The notes under the pieces are model-generated. The model did not search any database and had not been told where the DNA came from. It saw only the letters and a program-made list of their open reading frames with translations. Both the position numbers and the translations under genes were made by a program. A DNA stretch of 62,350 nt, taken from JANMDS01 sp031430575. Lineage in GTDB: Bacteria; Pseudomonadota; Gammaproteobacteria; Burkholderiales; Casimicrobiaceae. Below are positions 16,111 through 24,911 of the stretch, in pieces (the stretch's first letter is position 1; every line of letters begins with the position of its first letter). The stretch covers positions 1-62,350 of the forward strand of contig JANPBT010000076.1 in NCBI GenBank assembly GCA_031430575.1. Direction: 5' to 3'.

Positions 16111-16745
16111 TTTGAAATTCCGTTTTCAAATGCAGCCAAAATCGGTTGCAACCGTTCGCGCTTGGTTTTGAGCGCGATCTGATTGACAACTAAGCGTGCA
16201 GAAATATTCATGATGTCTTCAACCGCAACTAAATGATTTGCGGCAAGCGTAGCACCACTGCTGACTAAATCGACAATCGCATCGGCTAATCCCACTAGCG
16301 GCGCAAGCTCCATCGAGCCATAGAGCTTGATGAGGTCAACGTGCATACCTTTGGCTGCGAAATGCTCCCGCGCAATCTTCACGTACTTCGTTGCGATTTT
16401 CAAGCGCTTGCCGCGCTGAATGAGCGCTGCGTAATCCGTACCTTCTTTGACTGCGACACACACTTTGCATCGCGCGATACGCAGATCAAGCGGTTCATAT
16501 AAGCCGATGCCGTCATGCTCGATCAAAATATCTTTGCCCGCGATGCCTAAATCAGCACCGCCAAATTGCACATAAGTGGGTACGTCGCTCGCACGCACCA
16601 TGATAATGCGCACATCGTCGCGCTTGGTCGCCAAAATCAGCTTGCGTGATGACTCGGGGTTTTCGAGCGGCTCGATTCCTGCGGCGCGAAGCAGAGGCAG
16701 GGTGTCGTCAAAAATACGACCTTTTGAAAGGGCGAGTGTGATCAT
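16107..16745 (-). CDS. hisG: ATP phosphoribosyltransferase, short form
   Basis: HisG condenses ATP with PRPP, the committed and feedback-regulated step of histidine synthesis. At 212 aa it is the short form, which lacks the C-terminal regulatory domain and works with HisZ; no hisZ lies in the window, which is normal. Family segments: ITLALSKGRIFDDTLPLL, RASDVPTYVQFGGADLGI and the PRPP-type loop IVDLVSSGATLAANHL. It overlaps murA upstream and hisD downstream by 4 bp each. Confidence 0.96.
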   Translation of the reverse strand: MITLALSKGRIFDDTLPLLRAAGIEPLENPESSRKLILATKRDDVRIIMVRASDVPTYVQFGGADLGIAGKDILIEHDGIGLYEPLDLRIARCKVCVAVKEGTDYAALIQRGKRLKIATKYVKIAREHFAAKGMHVDLIKLYGSMELAPLVGLADAIVDLVSSGATLAANHLVAVEDIMNISARLVVNQIALKTKRERLQPILAAFENGISK

Positions 16746-17998
16746 TCCGAAATGCGTTTGATGGAAGCGCCTAAACCAATTAATTTATCCTCGATGTGCT
16801 CATAACCACGATCGAGATGATAAATGCGATCAATGAGCGTTTCGCCCTGGGCGATGAGCCCGGCGATGACTAAGCACGCCGAGGCGCGCAGATCGGTTGC
16901 CATTACATTCGCGCCGACGAGTTTAGGAACGCCACGTACGATGCCAGTGTTTCCGTTCACCGTAATATCGGCACCCAGACGCTGTAACTCCGACACATGC
17001 ATCATCCGATTTTCGAAAATATTTTCTGTCATCACGGCTGTTCCTTCGGCGCAGACGTTAAGCGCCATGATTTGCGCCTGCATGTCGGTGGGGAAGCCAG
17101 GGTGCTCGGCGGTGCGTACGTTTACCGAACGCAACATCCCTTCCCGTTTCAACATAATTGAATCGCCTTTTATTTCTATTTCGCTTCCGGCCTCACGCAA
17201 CTTTTCGAGCACTGAATCCATATCGTGCACCGGTGCGTTGAGCAACGTGATGTTGCCACCGGTAGCCGCGGCTGCGGCGAGAAAAGTGCCGGCCTCAATG
17301 CGATCAGGCATCACGCGGTGGTGTGCGCCATGTAATTCGCGCACGCCTTCAATCACGATACGATCAGTGCCAGCGCCTGTAATTTTTGCGCCCATTGCAA
17401 TGAGGCATTTGGCTAAGTCAACGATTTCAGGCTCGCGCGCTGCGTTCTCAATGGTGGTCACGCCTTCGGCGAGCGTGGCGGCCATCATGATGTTTTCGCA
17501 GCCGCCCACGGTAATCATATCCATCACGATGCGCGCGCCTTTGAGTTTCGCGGCTTTGGCGTGAATGTAGCCCGCGTGCAGCGTGATTTCTGCGCCCATG
17601 GCCTCTAAGCCTTTGAGATGCTGATCTACAGGGCGGGTACCGATCGCGCAGCCGCCAGGGAGTGATACTTTGGCTTCACCCCAGCGTGCAACCAAAGGCC
17701 CGAGCACGAGCACCGACGCGCGCATGGTTCTGACCAATTCATAAGGTGCTTCTGGGGTGTTGAGCGTGGACGCATCGATTTCAACCTTTGCGCTTTCGGT
17801 GCGCTCGCCGGTGACGCCCATTTTGTTGAGCAAGCGCACGATCGTGCGGGCATCGTTGAGCTGCGGCACGTTGGTAAACGTACACGGCTCTTTGGTGAGC
17901 AAGGCGGAACACAATATCGGCAGCGCCGCATTTTTTGCGCCGGAAGTACGCACCGAGCCGCGCAGCGGACCGTTACCGTGTACGAGTAATTTATCCAT
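16742..17998 (-). CDS. murA: UDP-N-acetylglucosamine 1-carboxyvinyltransferase
   Basis: MurA transfers enolpyruvate from PEP to UDP-GlcNAc, the first committed step of peptidoglycan synthesis. The 418-aa protein has K22 (SGAKNA) and the catalytic cysteine C117 in PGGCAIGTRPVD, so it should be fosfomycin-sensitive in principle. Length and motifs are typical. The order bolA-murA-hisG is the classic betaproteobacterial one. Confidence 0.98.
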   Translation of the reverse strand: MDKLLVHGNGPLRGSVRTSGAKNAALPILCSALLTKEPCTFTNVPQLNDARTIVRLLNKMGVTGERTESAKVEIDASTLNTPEAPYELVRTMRASVLVLGPLVARWGEAKVSLPGGCAIGTRPVDQHLKGLEAMGAEITLHAGYIHAKAAKLKGARIVMDMITVGGCENIMMAATLAEGVTTIENAAREPEIVDLAKCLIAMGAKITGAGTDRIVIEGVRELHGAHHRVMPDRIEAGTFLAAAAATGGNITLLNAPVHDMDSVLEKLREAGSEIEIKGDSIMLKREGMLRSVNVRTAEHPGFPTDMQAQIMALNVCAEGTAVMTENIFENRMMHVSELQRLGADITVNGNTGIVRGVPKLVGANVMATDLRASACLVIAGLIAQGETLIDRIYHLDRGYEHIEDKLIGLGASIKRISE

Positions 17999-18001
17999 GT
18001 T

Positions 18002-18247
18002 TTATGCCGAGCCCAATGCCGCCCATTGCGTGGGGGTAAACGTTTTCATTGATAGCGCGTGAATCTCCTCACGCATTTTGTCGCCGAGCGCGGCGTAGAC
18101 TTTTTGATGCTGCTGCACGCTGCGCAAGCCATCGAAGGCATCGCTGACGATGACCGCTTCAAAGTGCTGGCCGTCACCGCTGACTTCGCAGTGTTGGCAG
18201 GTGAGCCCGGAGATGATTGAGGCGCGAACGTATTCAGGAGTGACCAT
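18002..18247 (-). CDS. BolA/IbaG-family protein
   Basis: An 81-aa BolA-like protein (MVTPEYVRASIISGL...CQHCEVSGDGQHFEAVIVSDAF...ALGDKMREEIHALSMKTFTP). The conserved His in HALSMKTFTP is the usual ligand of the [2Fe-2S] cluster shared with a monothiol glutaredoxin. Its position directly upstream of murA corresponds to ibaG (yrbA) of enterobacteria. It lies 3 bp from murA and 5 bp from the ABC permease gene, all in one operon. Confidence 0.9.
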   Translation of the reverse strand: MVTPEYVRASIISGLTCQHCEVSGDGQHFEAVIVSDAFDGLRSVQQHQKVYAALGDKMREEIHALSMKTFTPTQWAALGSA

Positions 18248-18252
18248 AATTT

Positions 18253-19017
18253 TTATTGCCGAAGTTTGTAGCCAGATTTCAAAAGCAAAAGTGTAAACGT
18301 TGCCATGACAACGAGGAATCCGAGGATGATGGCGAAAGATGTCTGTGGCGCAACATCAGACAATCCAAAAAATCCGTAACGAAAGCCGTCGATCATATAG
18401 AAAAATGGATTGAAATGCGAGACCTTTTGCCAAAAGACAGGCAACGAATGAATGGAGTAAAAAACGCCAGAGAGAAAGGTTGCGGGCATGATGAAGAAAT
18501 TTTGGAATGCTGCGAGCTGATCAAACTTTTCGGCCCAAATGCCTGCGATCAATCCTAGGATACCCAAAATTGCGCTGCCTGCAAGCGCGAACGCGATCAT
18601 CCAAAAAGGATGGGTCGGCAAAGTAGGCACGAAAAAAAGCGAGACTAGCCAGACAGCGAGCCCGACCACGCAGCCGCGCACCATCGAGCCAAACACATAC
18701 GCACAAAACATTTCAAGCGGCGTGATCGGCGGTAGCAACACAAAAATCAAGTTACGCATAATTTTTGATTGGATCATCGACGAAGATGAATTGGCGAATG
18801 CGTTTTGCAATACCGCCATCATCACCAAGCCCGGAATGAGAAACGCGGTGTAAGCCACTTTGCCGTCAAATGCTTTGACGTGGTCTTGCAGCACGTGACC
18901 AAAAATCATCAAGTAAAGCAGCGTCGTGACCACCGGCGCAATGATCGTCTGGAAGCCGACTTTCCAGAAGCGCAGGACTTCTTTGTAAAAAAGGGCGTAA
19001 AAGCCTGATCCGAGCAT
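18253..19017 (-). CDS. ABC-2 type transporter permease (YadH-like)
   Basis: The 254-aa membrane protein has about six hydrophobic segments and the ABC-2 permease pattern: FYKEVLRFWKVG at the start, IMRNLIFVLLPPITPLEM, and FNPFFYMIDGFRYGF near the end. It forms an exporter with the ATPase upstream (1-bp overlap). In many betaproteobacteria this pair sits between mlaB and bolA. Its cargo is unknown. Confidence 0.92.
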   Translation of the reverse strand: MLGSGFYALFYKEVLRFWKVGFQTIIAPVVTTLLYLMIFGHVLQDHVKAFDGKVAYTAFLIPGLVMMAVLQNAFANSSSSMIQSKIMRNLIFVLLPPITPLEMFCAYVFGSMVRGCVVGLAVWLVSLFFVPTLPTHPFWMIAFALAGSAILGILGLIAGIWAEKFDQLAAFQNFFIMPATFLSGVFYSIHSLPVFWQKVSHFNPFFYMIDGFRYGFFGLSDVAPQTSFAIILGFLVVMATFTLLLLKSGYKLRQ

Positions 19018-19910
19018 TAGTGACGCTCCATGACTTTTAGAAACGCTTGCTCAAGATCAGCTTGACCGAGCTTGAGATCTTTAATCTCGATCGCCTCAGC
19101 GCGACAGGCCGCGAGCAAGTGCTCGAGTTCGCCAAAATTGCTGATCGAAAAACCGAAGAGCCCAGAGGCTTGCGCCGTGCCGCGCGATTGCCACGTTGAT
19201 GGCATCTTGGTAGCTGAGAGCTGCACCGAAATGCCGGACATGCCACGCAGCAGATTTTGGGTGGTATCGAGCGCGACGATTTTGCCGCCCTTGAGCATCG
19301 CCACACGCGTGCAGAGCGCTTCGGCTTCTTCGAGATAATGCGTGGTCAAAATGATCGTGTGTCCTTGCGCGTTGAGCTTGCGAACGAATGTCCATAAATT
19401 CTGGCGCAGCTCGACATCAACGCCTGCGGTAGGCTCATCAAGCACGATAACTTGTGGCTTATGCACAAGCGCTTGCCCCACCATCACCCGCCGCTTCATG
19501 CCACCGGATAGCGATCGCATATTGGCGTCGGCTTTGCTTGTAAGGTCTAAATTTTCAAGCAATTCATCGATCCAGGGCGCAGCATTTTTAACGCCGAAGT
19601 AGCGCGCTTGCAGGTTGAGCGATTCGCGAACAGTAAAAAAGGGATCAAAGACCAATTCTTGCGGCACGACACCGAGGGATTTACGCGCATCGCGATAGTC
19701 ACGCGCGACGTCAAAGCCCAGCACCGCTGCTGTCCCAGCAGTGGGTTTGGAGAGCCCAGCGAGCAGCGAGATGAGCGTTGTTTTGCCAGCGCCATTCGGG
19801 CCTAGTAACGCGAAAAATTCTCCGCGCTCGACGGTTAGATCGACTCCGTTGAGGGCTTTTACGTTTGGGTAGTGTTTGGTGAGACCGCGAAGCTCGACGG
19901 CGGGTGACAT
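19017..19910 (-). CDS. ABC transporter ATP-binding protein (YadG-like)
   Basis: The 297-aa ATPase has Walker A GPNGAGKTTLIS, signature LSGGMKRRVMVGQAL, Walker B VIVLDEPTAGVD and the switch His in ILTTHYLEEAE. The C-terminal 70 residues form the usual extension of the CcmA-type family. It is the partner of the following permease. It lies 54 bp downstream of mlaB, with a repeat copy in the gap. Confidence 0.94.
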   Translation of the reverse strand: MSPAVELRGLTKHYPNVKALNGVDLTVERGEFFALLGPNGAGKTTLISLLAGLSKPTAGTAAVLGFDVARDYRDARKSLGVVPQELVFDPFFTVRESLNLQARYFGVKNAAPWIDELLENLDLTSKADANMRSLSGGMKRRVMVGQALVHKPQVIVLDEPTAGVDVELRQNLWTFVRKLNAQGHTIILTTHYLEEAEALCTRVAMLKGGKIVALDTTQNLLRGMSGISVQLSATKMPSTWQSRGTAQASGLFGFSISNFGELEHLLAACRAEAIEIKDLKLGQADLEQAFLKVMERH

Positions 19911-19928
19911 TTAGGCTTTCAGAGGTAA

Positions 19929-19946
19929 TACCTGCGGCGCAGATTT
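19929..19946 (+). repeat. TACC-dyad repeat, copy 13 (full 18 bp)
   Basis: Intergenic between mlaB and the ABC ATPase gene, within an otherwise tight operon. Confidence 0.95.
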
Positions 19947-19964
19947 TACGCTGTACAGCTTAAA

Positions 19965-20273
19965 TTACTGCGTCGTGAGGATATCGCGTACGCCGTAGAG
20001 CTCTGCCAAGGTATCAAGCGCGGCGGGTACTTCATCAAATTGAACGCCCTGATGGCGACGCTTAACGGCCACGAGGAAGGCAACCGCACTGGAATCAACT
20101 TCGGTGACATCTTGAAGCGACAGTCGCTGTGGCGTAGCGCGCGTGGCGTCAAGCGCTTTTTCAAGCGACGCGACGGTCTCGAAAGTGACTGGGCCTGCAA
20201 GCGCCCAGCGGTCGCCCGAAATATGAAGCGCCGCAGCGATCTGCGGCGCTGCTTGGTTTAAGTAATGTGGCAT
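19965..20273 (-). CDS. mlaB: MlaB, STAS-domain subunit of the Mla lipid transporter
   Basis: The 102-aa cytoplasmic STAS protein binds MlaF and activates the MlaFEDB complex. Family features: RWALAGPVTFETV, LSLQDVTEVDSSAVAFLVAV with the conserved Ser pair near residue 62, and a short C-terminal helix. It abuts the mlaC stop codon. A 10-bp hairpin at 20227-20250 near its start resembles two half-copies of the interspersed repeat. Confidence 0.85.
   Translation of the reverse strand: MPHYLNQAAPQIAAALHISGDRWALAGPVTFETVASLEKALDATRATPQRLSLQDVTEVDSSAVAFLVAVKRRHQGVQFDEVPAALDTLAELYGVRDILTTQ
20227..20250. repeat. 10-bp inverted repeat inside mlaB
   Basis: AGCGCCGCAG and CTGCGGCGCT are perfect inverted arms around CGAT, covering codons 9-16 of mlaB (AAPQIAAAL region). 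Each arm holds 9 bases of the TACC-dyad core, but the TAC and ATTT flanks are missing. It may be chance within alanine-rich codons or an eroded repeat pair. Confidence 0.5.
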
Positions 20274-20887
20274 TAGCCTTTATTTTTCTGTTGGAGTTGC
20301 TTGATCAAGCCATCTACGCCTTGATCACGCACGATGTTGTTAAATTCTTCACGGTAATTGGTGACCAAGCTCACGCCTGCGACGGTAATGTCGTAGGCCT
20401 TCCAGGTGTCACCCGATTTTTCCATGCTGTAGTCGATTGGCACAGGTGAACCACCCGCTTGAATCACCGTGCGCACGAGGGCATCGGTATCGGTCGGTTG
20501 CAAGCGCAATGGCTTGAAATCGACCGTATTGTTACGGTAATTCGACAACGCGCCAGAATAGGTGCGCACGAGCAGGCTCTTAAACTCACTCGCGATCATT
20601 GTCTGCTGCTCTGGAGACGCTTTCGCCCAATTCCGACCCATCGCGACCTGCGCCATTCGGTTGAAATTGAAATTAGGGGCAAGCTTGCCCTCAATAATGT
20701 TGGAGAGCTTTCCCGCACTATTTATGATTGTTGGATCTGCCTTGAGCGCAGCCGTGACGTCCATCGTAACGGCTTTGACGAGCGCGTCTGGAGGTGATTG
20801 AGCGAACGCAATATCACTCCCAAATACGCAAACAGAAACCGCCGCCGCTGCGATAGTGCTCACAAAACCAGAGATCATGCGCTTCAT
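20273..20887 (-). CDS. mlaC: MlaC, periplasmic phospholipid shuttle
   Basis: MlaC carries phospholipids between the outer membrane MlaA and the inner membrane MlaFEDB complex. The 204-aa protein has a signal peptide (hydrophobic 5-27, cleavage likely after IAFA) and the Tol-Tol_Ttg2 domain (MAQVAMGRNWAKASPEQQ, FRTYSGALSNYRNN-like region, YRVDDIT-like YDITVAGVSLVTNYREEF). Typical length. It is in the order mlaF-E-D-A-C-B, as usual in betaproteobacteria. Confidence 0.95.
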   Translation of the reverse strand: MKRMISGFVSTIAAAAVSVCVFGSDIAFAQSPPDALVKAVTMDVTAALKADPTIINSAGKLSNIIEGKLAPNFNFNRMAQVAMGRNWAKASPEQQTMIASEFKSLLVRTYSGALSNYRNNTVDFKPLRLQPTDTDALVRTVIQAGGSPVPIDYSMEKSGDTWKAYDITVAGVSLVTNYREEFNNIVRDQGVDGLIKQLQQKNKG

Positions 20888-20896
20888 ACTTTCCTT

Positions 20897-21607
20897 TCAG
20901 TCTTCTTTCGGCGGCCTACCGTCAAACACCAAGGATTGGCGTCGTTGTAGGTAGGCAGACCGTAAAAACGTATATTTATCTAAAGATGCAGATTGCAAGA
21001 GCGCTTCGGTTGGAAATAAGCCCGCGCGTGCATCCACGATACCTAGAGCCGTTAACGTATTCTTGGCGGTCACGGATGACGTTAGTTTGGATACCGGGTT
21101 TAGCGCAAAGTTCGGCGCCATGCCGATGGTGTCGCGTATTGACGACGGGCCAAAAAATGGCAACACAACATACGGACCCGAGCGCATACCGTAGTGACCC
21201 AGTGTTTGTCCATAGTCTTCTTCGCCTTTTTCGTAGCCCAGATCGGTGCCAATATCGTAGAGTCCGCCAAAGCCAAAAAAAGTATTGACGAATACACGAC
21301 TTAAATCACCACTAATTTTGTCGGGCTTGCCTTGCAGGGCGTCGTTGACTAGCGATGTCGCATCACCAATGTTGCCAAAAAAATTTGAAACGCCTTTTTT
21401 GACCGGTGACGGCGTCACTGCAACATAGGCTTTTGCGATAGGGCGAAGGAACATCGTATCGACAAAAGTATTGAACGCAAACACTTTCCGATTAACCGTT
21501 TCGTAGGGATCTGCAGGGTTGGCCTCGACGACCTTTGTCGATGTCGTGGCGCAACCGGAGGCGATGCCCAAAGTAATTGTTACTAAAAAAAGTCTTAACA
21601 AAATCAT
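20897..21607 (-). CDS. mlaA: MlaA (VacJ), outer-membrane lipoprotein of the Mla pathway
   Basis: MlaA removes misplaced phospholipids from the outer leaflet of the outer membrane. The 236-aa precursor has a lipobox IASGC with lipidated C19. MlaA motifs follow: ADPYETVNRKVFAFN, VKKGVSNFFGNIGD, LSRVFVNTFFGFGGLYDIGTDLG-type segment and YVVLPFFGPSSIRDTIG. It overlaps mlaD by 4 bp. Insertion of mlaA between mlaD and mlaC is a betaproteobacterial trait. Confidence 0.95.
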   Translation of the reverse strand: MILLRLFLVTITLGIASGCATTSTKVVEANPADPYETVNRKVFAFNTFVDTMFLRPIAKAYVAVTPSPVKKGVSNFFGNIGDATSLVNDALQGKPDKISGDLSRVFVNTFFGFGGLYDIGTDLGYEKGEEDYGQTLGHYGMRSGPYVVLPFFGPSSIRDTIGMAPNFALNPVSKLTSSVTAKNTLTALGIVDARAGLFPTEALLQSASLDKYTFLRSAYLQRRQSLVFDGRPPKED

Positions 21608-22131
21608 TTCTTAACCCCTTCAATTGCCGGAATCTGCGCCGCAGGTACAGCGGCTACCGGCGTCTGCGCGGTGCCGCCTTCGCTTGCTTTGCTAAACATG
21701 AATTGGCTAATCAACTTTTCAAGTTGAACAGCCGATTGCGTCTTTTTGATGACATCACCTTCTTTAAGCATCACGGTATCGCCACCAGCATCGAGCCCTA
21801 CAAATTGCTCACCGAGTAATCCAGAGCTGTAAATTGCGGCAATCGTATCTTTCGTAAATTCAAATTGCGGAAAGATTTTGATTTGAGCGACCGCTTCGAA
21901 TGACTTTGGATCGAGGCCGATTTTTTCAACTCTACCGACGACAACGCCTGCACTTTTGACTGGCGCGCGCGGCTTAAGGTTCCCAATATTATCGAAGCGG
22001 GCGGTGACGTGATAGCCCGCAGGCTCGCCCCAGGTCATTAAATTGCCAACACGAAGGGCGAGAAACGCAATCGCTGCCAAGCCCAGCAAAACAAATACAC
22101 CGACCCAGAAATTTGTGGAATTTCGGTTCAT
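21604..22131 (-). CDS. mlaD: MlaD, MCE-domain subunit of the Mla lipid transporter
   Basis: MlaD forms the periplasmic hexameric ring of MlaFEDB. The 175-aa protein has one N-terminal membrane helix (about 8-28) and an MCE domain (YHVTARFDNIGNLKPRAPVKSAGVVVGRVEKI; LLGEQFVGLDAGG). The C-terminal tail is extended by repeat-derived VPAAQI at 162-167. It overlaps mlaE and mlaA by 4 bp each. Confidence 0.95.
   Translation of the reverse strand: MNRNSTNFWVGVFVLLGLAAIAFLALRVGNLMTWGEPAGYHVTARFDNIGNLKPRAPVKSAGVVVGRVEKIGLDPKSFEAVAQIKIFPQFEFTKDTIAAIYSSGLLGEQFVGLDAGGDTVMLKEGDVIKKTQSAVQLEKLISQFMFSKASEGGTAQTPVAAVPAAQIPAIEGVKK
21631..21647 (-). repeat. TACC-dyad repeat, copy 14 (17 bp) inside mlaD
   Basis: Encodes VPAAQI in the C-terminal tail of MlaD, 8 residues before the end. 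Confidence 0.92.
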
Positions 22132-22922
22132 AGCCCCGTGCCTCTAAACATAAATACAGTCAAAATAAAATCGATCGCGAGGATCGCGAGTGAAGAAGTG
22201 ACCACCGTGCGCGTCGTTGCTGCGGACACTCCTTCAGCGGTAGGTTTCGCGGCGTAACCTTGATAGACGGCGATTGCCGACACCGCGATTCCGAAGACAA
22301 TGGATTTGATGACCCCGTTTAGGATGTCGTGGCGTACGTCAACTGCGGCTTGCATTTGCCCCCAAAACGCACCCGGATCAATCCCGATGAGTTTGACCGC
22401 AACCAGATAACCACCAAAAATTCCCATCGCCGAAAAAATAGCGGCTAAGAGCGGCATCGAGATAACACCGGCCCAAAAGCGCGGCGCAACAACGCGCGCA
22501 ATCGGATCAACCGCCATCATTTCCATCGCTTTTAGCTGCTCCGTGGTCTTCATGAGCCCGATCTCCGCAGTCATTGCTGAGCCCGCACGCGAGGCAAAAA
22601 GCAACGCGGCAACAACAGGGCCGAGCTCGCGCACGAGCGAAAGCGCGACCAGCACGCCCATCGATTCTGTTGCGCCGAAGATTGACAGCGTTTCGTAGCC
22701 TTGGAGTGCGAGCACCATACCTACAAAAAGCCCTGAAACGCTGATAATCACTAACGAGAAAACGCCAGCGAAATAAACCTCACGCAAGGTCAAACTAAAG
22801 CGCGAAAAGACGGCAGGGGTGCTGCGTAAAACGCCAACAACAAATCTGGAGAAATACCCAATGCGTTCGACGGTATTGGCCGCCTTTTCGCCAACGGCCC
22901 CGATTGAAGTGCGAATAGGCAT
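22128..22922 (-). CDS. mlaE: MlaE, permease subunit of the Mla lipid transporter
   Basis: The 264-aa inner membrane permease has about five to six hydrophobic segments and the MlaE hallmarks FVGMVLALQGYETL, RELGPVVAALLFASRAGSAMTAEIG-type segment (EIGLMKTTEQLKAMEMM) and VAVKLIGIDPGAFW. It joins MlaF, MlaD and MlaB in the complex that moves phospholipids between membranes. No repeat copy is present. Confidence 0.96.
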   Translation of the reverse strand: MPIRTSIGAVGEKAANTVERIGYFSRFVVGVLRSTPAVFSRFSLTLREVYFAGVFSLVIISVSGLFVGMVLALQGYETLSIFGATESMGVLVALSLVRELGPVVAALLFASRAGSAMTAEIGLMKTTEQLKAMEMMAVDPIARVVAPRFWAGVISMPLLAAIFSAMGIFGGYLVAVKLIGIDPGAFWGQMQAAVDVRHDILNGVIKSIVFGIAVSAIAVYQGYAAKPTAEGVSAATTRTVVTSSLAILAIDFILTVFMFRGTGL

Positions 22923-23743
22923 TATGGTGCGCTCGGCGAAAGCATTTGGGCGCGGTAATCTTTTGCGCTCACATGAAACGGCACTGGACCATCGGGAAAA
23001 CCATTCACGAATTGCTTAACAAACGGATCTTCAGACGCCCGAATGCTCTCTGGGTCTCCTTCGGCGACCACACGACCGTCAGAAATAAAGTAAACATAAT
23101 CGACAATCTTGAGAGACGCTACCACGTCATGGCTGACCAGAATGGAGGTTAATCCCAACGCATCATTAAGTTTACGAATCAGCTGCCCCACGACCGACAG
23201 CGAGATTGGATCGAGCCCTGCGAATGGCTCGTCGTACATCACGAGATCAGGGTCAACGGCAATCGTTCGTGCCAGCGCGACGCGACGCGCCATACCGCCC
23301 GAAAGCTCGGAGGGCTTGAGTTGCGCTGCTCCACGTAATCCCACCGCGTTGAGTTTCATCAGCACTAATGAATTTATCAATTCATCGCTCAATTGAGTGT
23401 TCTCACGCATCGGGAATGCAACGTTTTCCGCCACCGTCAGATCCGTGAAAAGCGCGCCAAATTGAAAGAGCATGCCCATGCGCGACCGTGCCGCATAGAG
23501 CGCTGACTTATCTAAGTCAGGGATCGATTTACCGTCGACGATCACGCGGCCGGAAGCTGGACGCTCCTGACCACCGATTAAACGCAAGAGCGTTGTTTTC
23601 CCGCATCCTGAGCCCCCCATGATGCCAACGACAGAGCCACGCGGCACTTTGAGCGACACACCCTTTAAGATTTGACGTGCACCGTAACCGAAAAAGACGT
23701 TGTCGATTTCAATCTGATTGCTTGGAGATAAAGTTGGATTCAC
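22922..23743 (-). CDS. mlaF: MlaF, ATPase subunit of the Mla lipid transporter
   Basis: The 273-aa ABC ATPase has Walker A GGSGCGKTTLLR, signature LSGGMARRVALARTI, Walker B LVMYDEPFAGLD and the switch SHDV. It powers MlaFEDB. It is the first gene of the operon, with a bidirectional terminator about 80 bp upstream, so the mla-abc-bolA-murA-hisGD unit probably starts from a promoter in 23744-23820. Confidence 0.96.
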   Translation of the reverse strand: MNPTLSPSNQIEIDNVFFGYGARQILKGVSLKVPRGSVVGIMGGSGCGKTTLLRLIGGQERPASGRVIVDGKSIPDLDKSALYAARSRMGMLFQFGALFTDLTVAENVAFPMRENTQLSDELINSLVLMKLNAVGLRGAAQLKPSELSGGMARRVALARTIAVDPDLVMYDEPFAGLDPISLSVVGQLIRKLNDALGLTSILVSHDVVASLKIVDYVYFISDGRVVAEGDPESIRASEDPFVKQFVNGFPDGPVPFHVSAKDYRAQMLSPSAP

Positions 23744-23820
23744 GCGGAGAAATGTATTGATACGGCCTAAAGTTTACTGCGCGGCTGGTAACCGAGCGAA
23801 TCGTTGCTCGATTGGAAATA

Positions 23821-23846
23821 AAAAACGGGGCCGTAGCCCCGTTTTT
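23821..23846. terminator. rho-independent terminator of the PEP-CTERM-like gene
   Basis: AAAAACGGGGC and GCCCCGTTTTT form a perfect 11-bp stem around CGTA, flanked by A and T runs, so it can act in both directions. It lies 15 bp beyond the stop codon of the minus-strand gene at 23861-24748, and upstream of mlaF. Confidence 0.9.
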
Positions 23847-23860
23847 AGCGTTGCGGTAAT

Positions 23861-24748
23861 TTACTTAGAAATAGCAAACTTACGACGCGACAATCCCAAA
23901 CCAAGTAAGCCGACGCCCATTAAGAGTGCGACACCAGGAACTGGAACTTTACCGCCGGTAGGGCCGCAAGGTACACCGCCAGTCCCCGTACCAGTGGTAG
24001 AGCCTGGAGGGCAACCGCACGTCGACCCACCGCCCGTACCCGAGCCGCCTGAAGTGCTGGTATTCGAGCACGACGTCCCATTACCAGATCCGCCCGTATC
24101 GTAGTAGCTCTCAGAAAGGGTTGCGATGTGGGAAACAGCGTAGTTACCGGCAGTGCCCGTATACGTTGTTTTGGTCGTGGTGTTTTGATCAAACCAATGA
24201 AACCAAACGCCAACGTTAGCGGCGAAGTCGCCACCCTTCCACGATCCTTGACCCGGTGTTGCACCGTTAGGGTCGTAAGCGTTGATACCAGCCAAGCTCA
24301 GATTAAAGCTCACTTGCTTCGTACCCGTGCCGTTTACGACTGATACTGCGTTGTCCCACGAGCCAAACTTAACGCCGCCACCGTCATAAACGGTGCCGTC
24401 GTATTGCGCTGCGGAAACGCGATTCACGCCATTTGCCCAGTCGATGTAATACACAGGCACTTCCATCGGGCTGGATTTCGGCATGTAACCGTCGCTCAAC
24501 ACTAACCACGCGCCTTCTGGCGCACCGTTTGCGCCTGTCGTCGACCATTTTGCGGTGACAGACAAATTCTGGGTAACGTCGTTATACGTGTATGTTTGGC
24601 TCAGAAGCGCCGCGCTCGAGCCGCCGGTGCCACCAGCGCCAAGATTCGTTGGGCTACCTGTCCACGTGTACGTTGCTGCCCCCGCAGCTGCTGCGGCTAC
24701 TAGGCCTGCTACCGCTAGGCTTTGTGCAACTAACTTAATCAATTTCAT
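23861..24748 (-). CDS. secreted protein with PEP-CTERM-like sorting tail
   Basis: The 295-aa precursor has a signal peptide (to about residue 24, AAAAAGAA-TYTW) and a C-terminal tripartite tail: VPVPG (268-272), a hydrophobic stretch VALLMGVGLLGLGL and a basic SRRK (287-290). This is the PEP-CTERM layout with Gly where the canonical VPEP motif has Pro-Ala/Thr after VPxP. Such tails are recognised by exosortases. A low-complexity Ser/Gly/Thr linker with several Cys precedes it. The Shine-Dalgarno AAGGAT lies 8 bp before the ATG. Function of the main domain is unknown. Confidence 0.8.
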   Translation of the reverse strand: MKLIKLVAQSLAVAGLVAAAAAGAATYTWTGSPTNLGAGGTGGSSAALLSQTYTYNDVTQNLSVTAKWSTTGANGAPEGAWLVLSDGYMPKSSPMEVPVYYIDWANGVNRVSAAQYDGTVYDGGGVKFGSWDNAVSVVNGTGTKQVSFNLSLAGINAYDPNGATPGQGSWKGGDFAANVGVWFHWFDQNTTTKTTYTGTAGNYAVSHIATLSESYYDTGGSGNGTSCSNTSTSGGSGTGGGSTCGCPPGSTTGTGTGGVPCGPTGGKVPVPGVALLMGVGLLGLGLSRRKFAISK

Positions 24749-24911
24749 TTTGTGATCCTTATCTGGATGTTTATTTGCTGCTTATACAAAGCACGCTACG
24801 TGCCAGTGTAAAAAATCTTTAATAAACAGTGATTTAAAAAGAAATCAGCAACTCGCTTTGGCTGACATGTAAAAAAAATCGACGCCAGTGCGCAAGTTTG
24901 TCGGTAAAGCG

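Noticed and set aside
16678..16690. CCTGCGGCGCGAAG in hisG
   Set aside because: Encodes AAGIEP, which is normal for this end of betaproteobacterial HisG; the right arm is missing.
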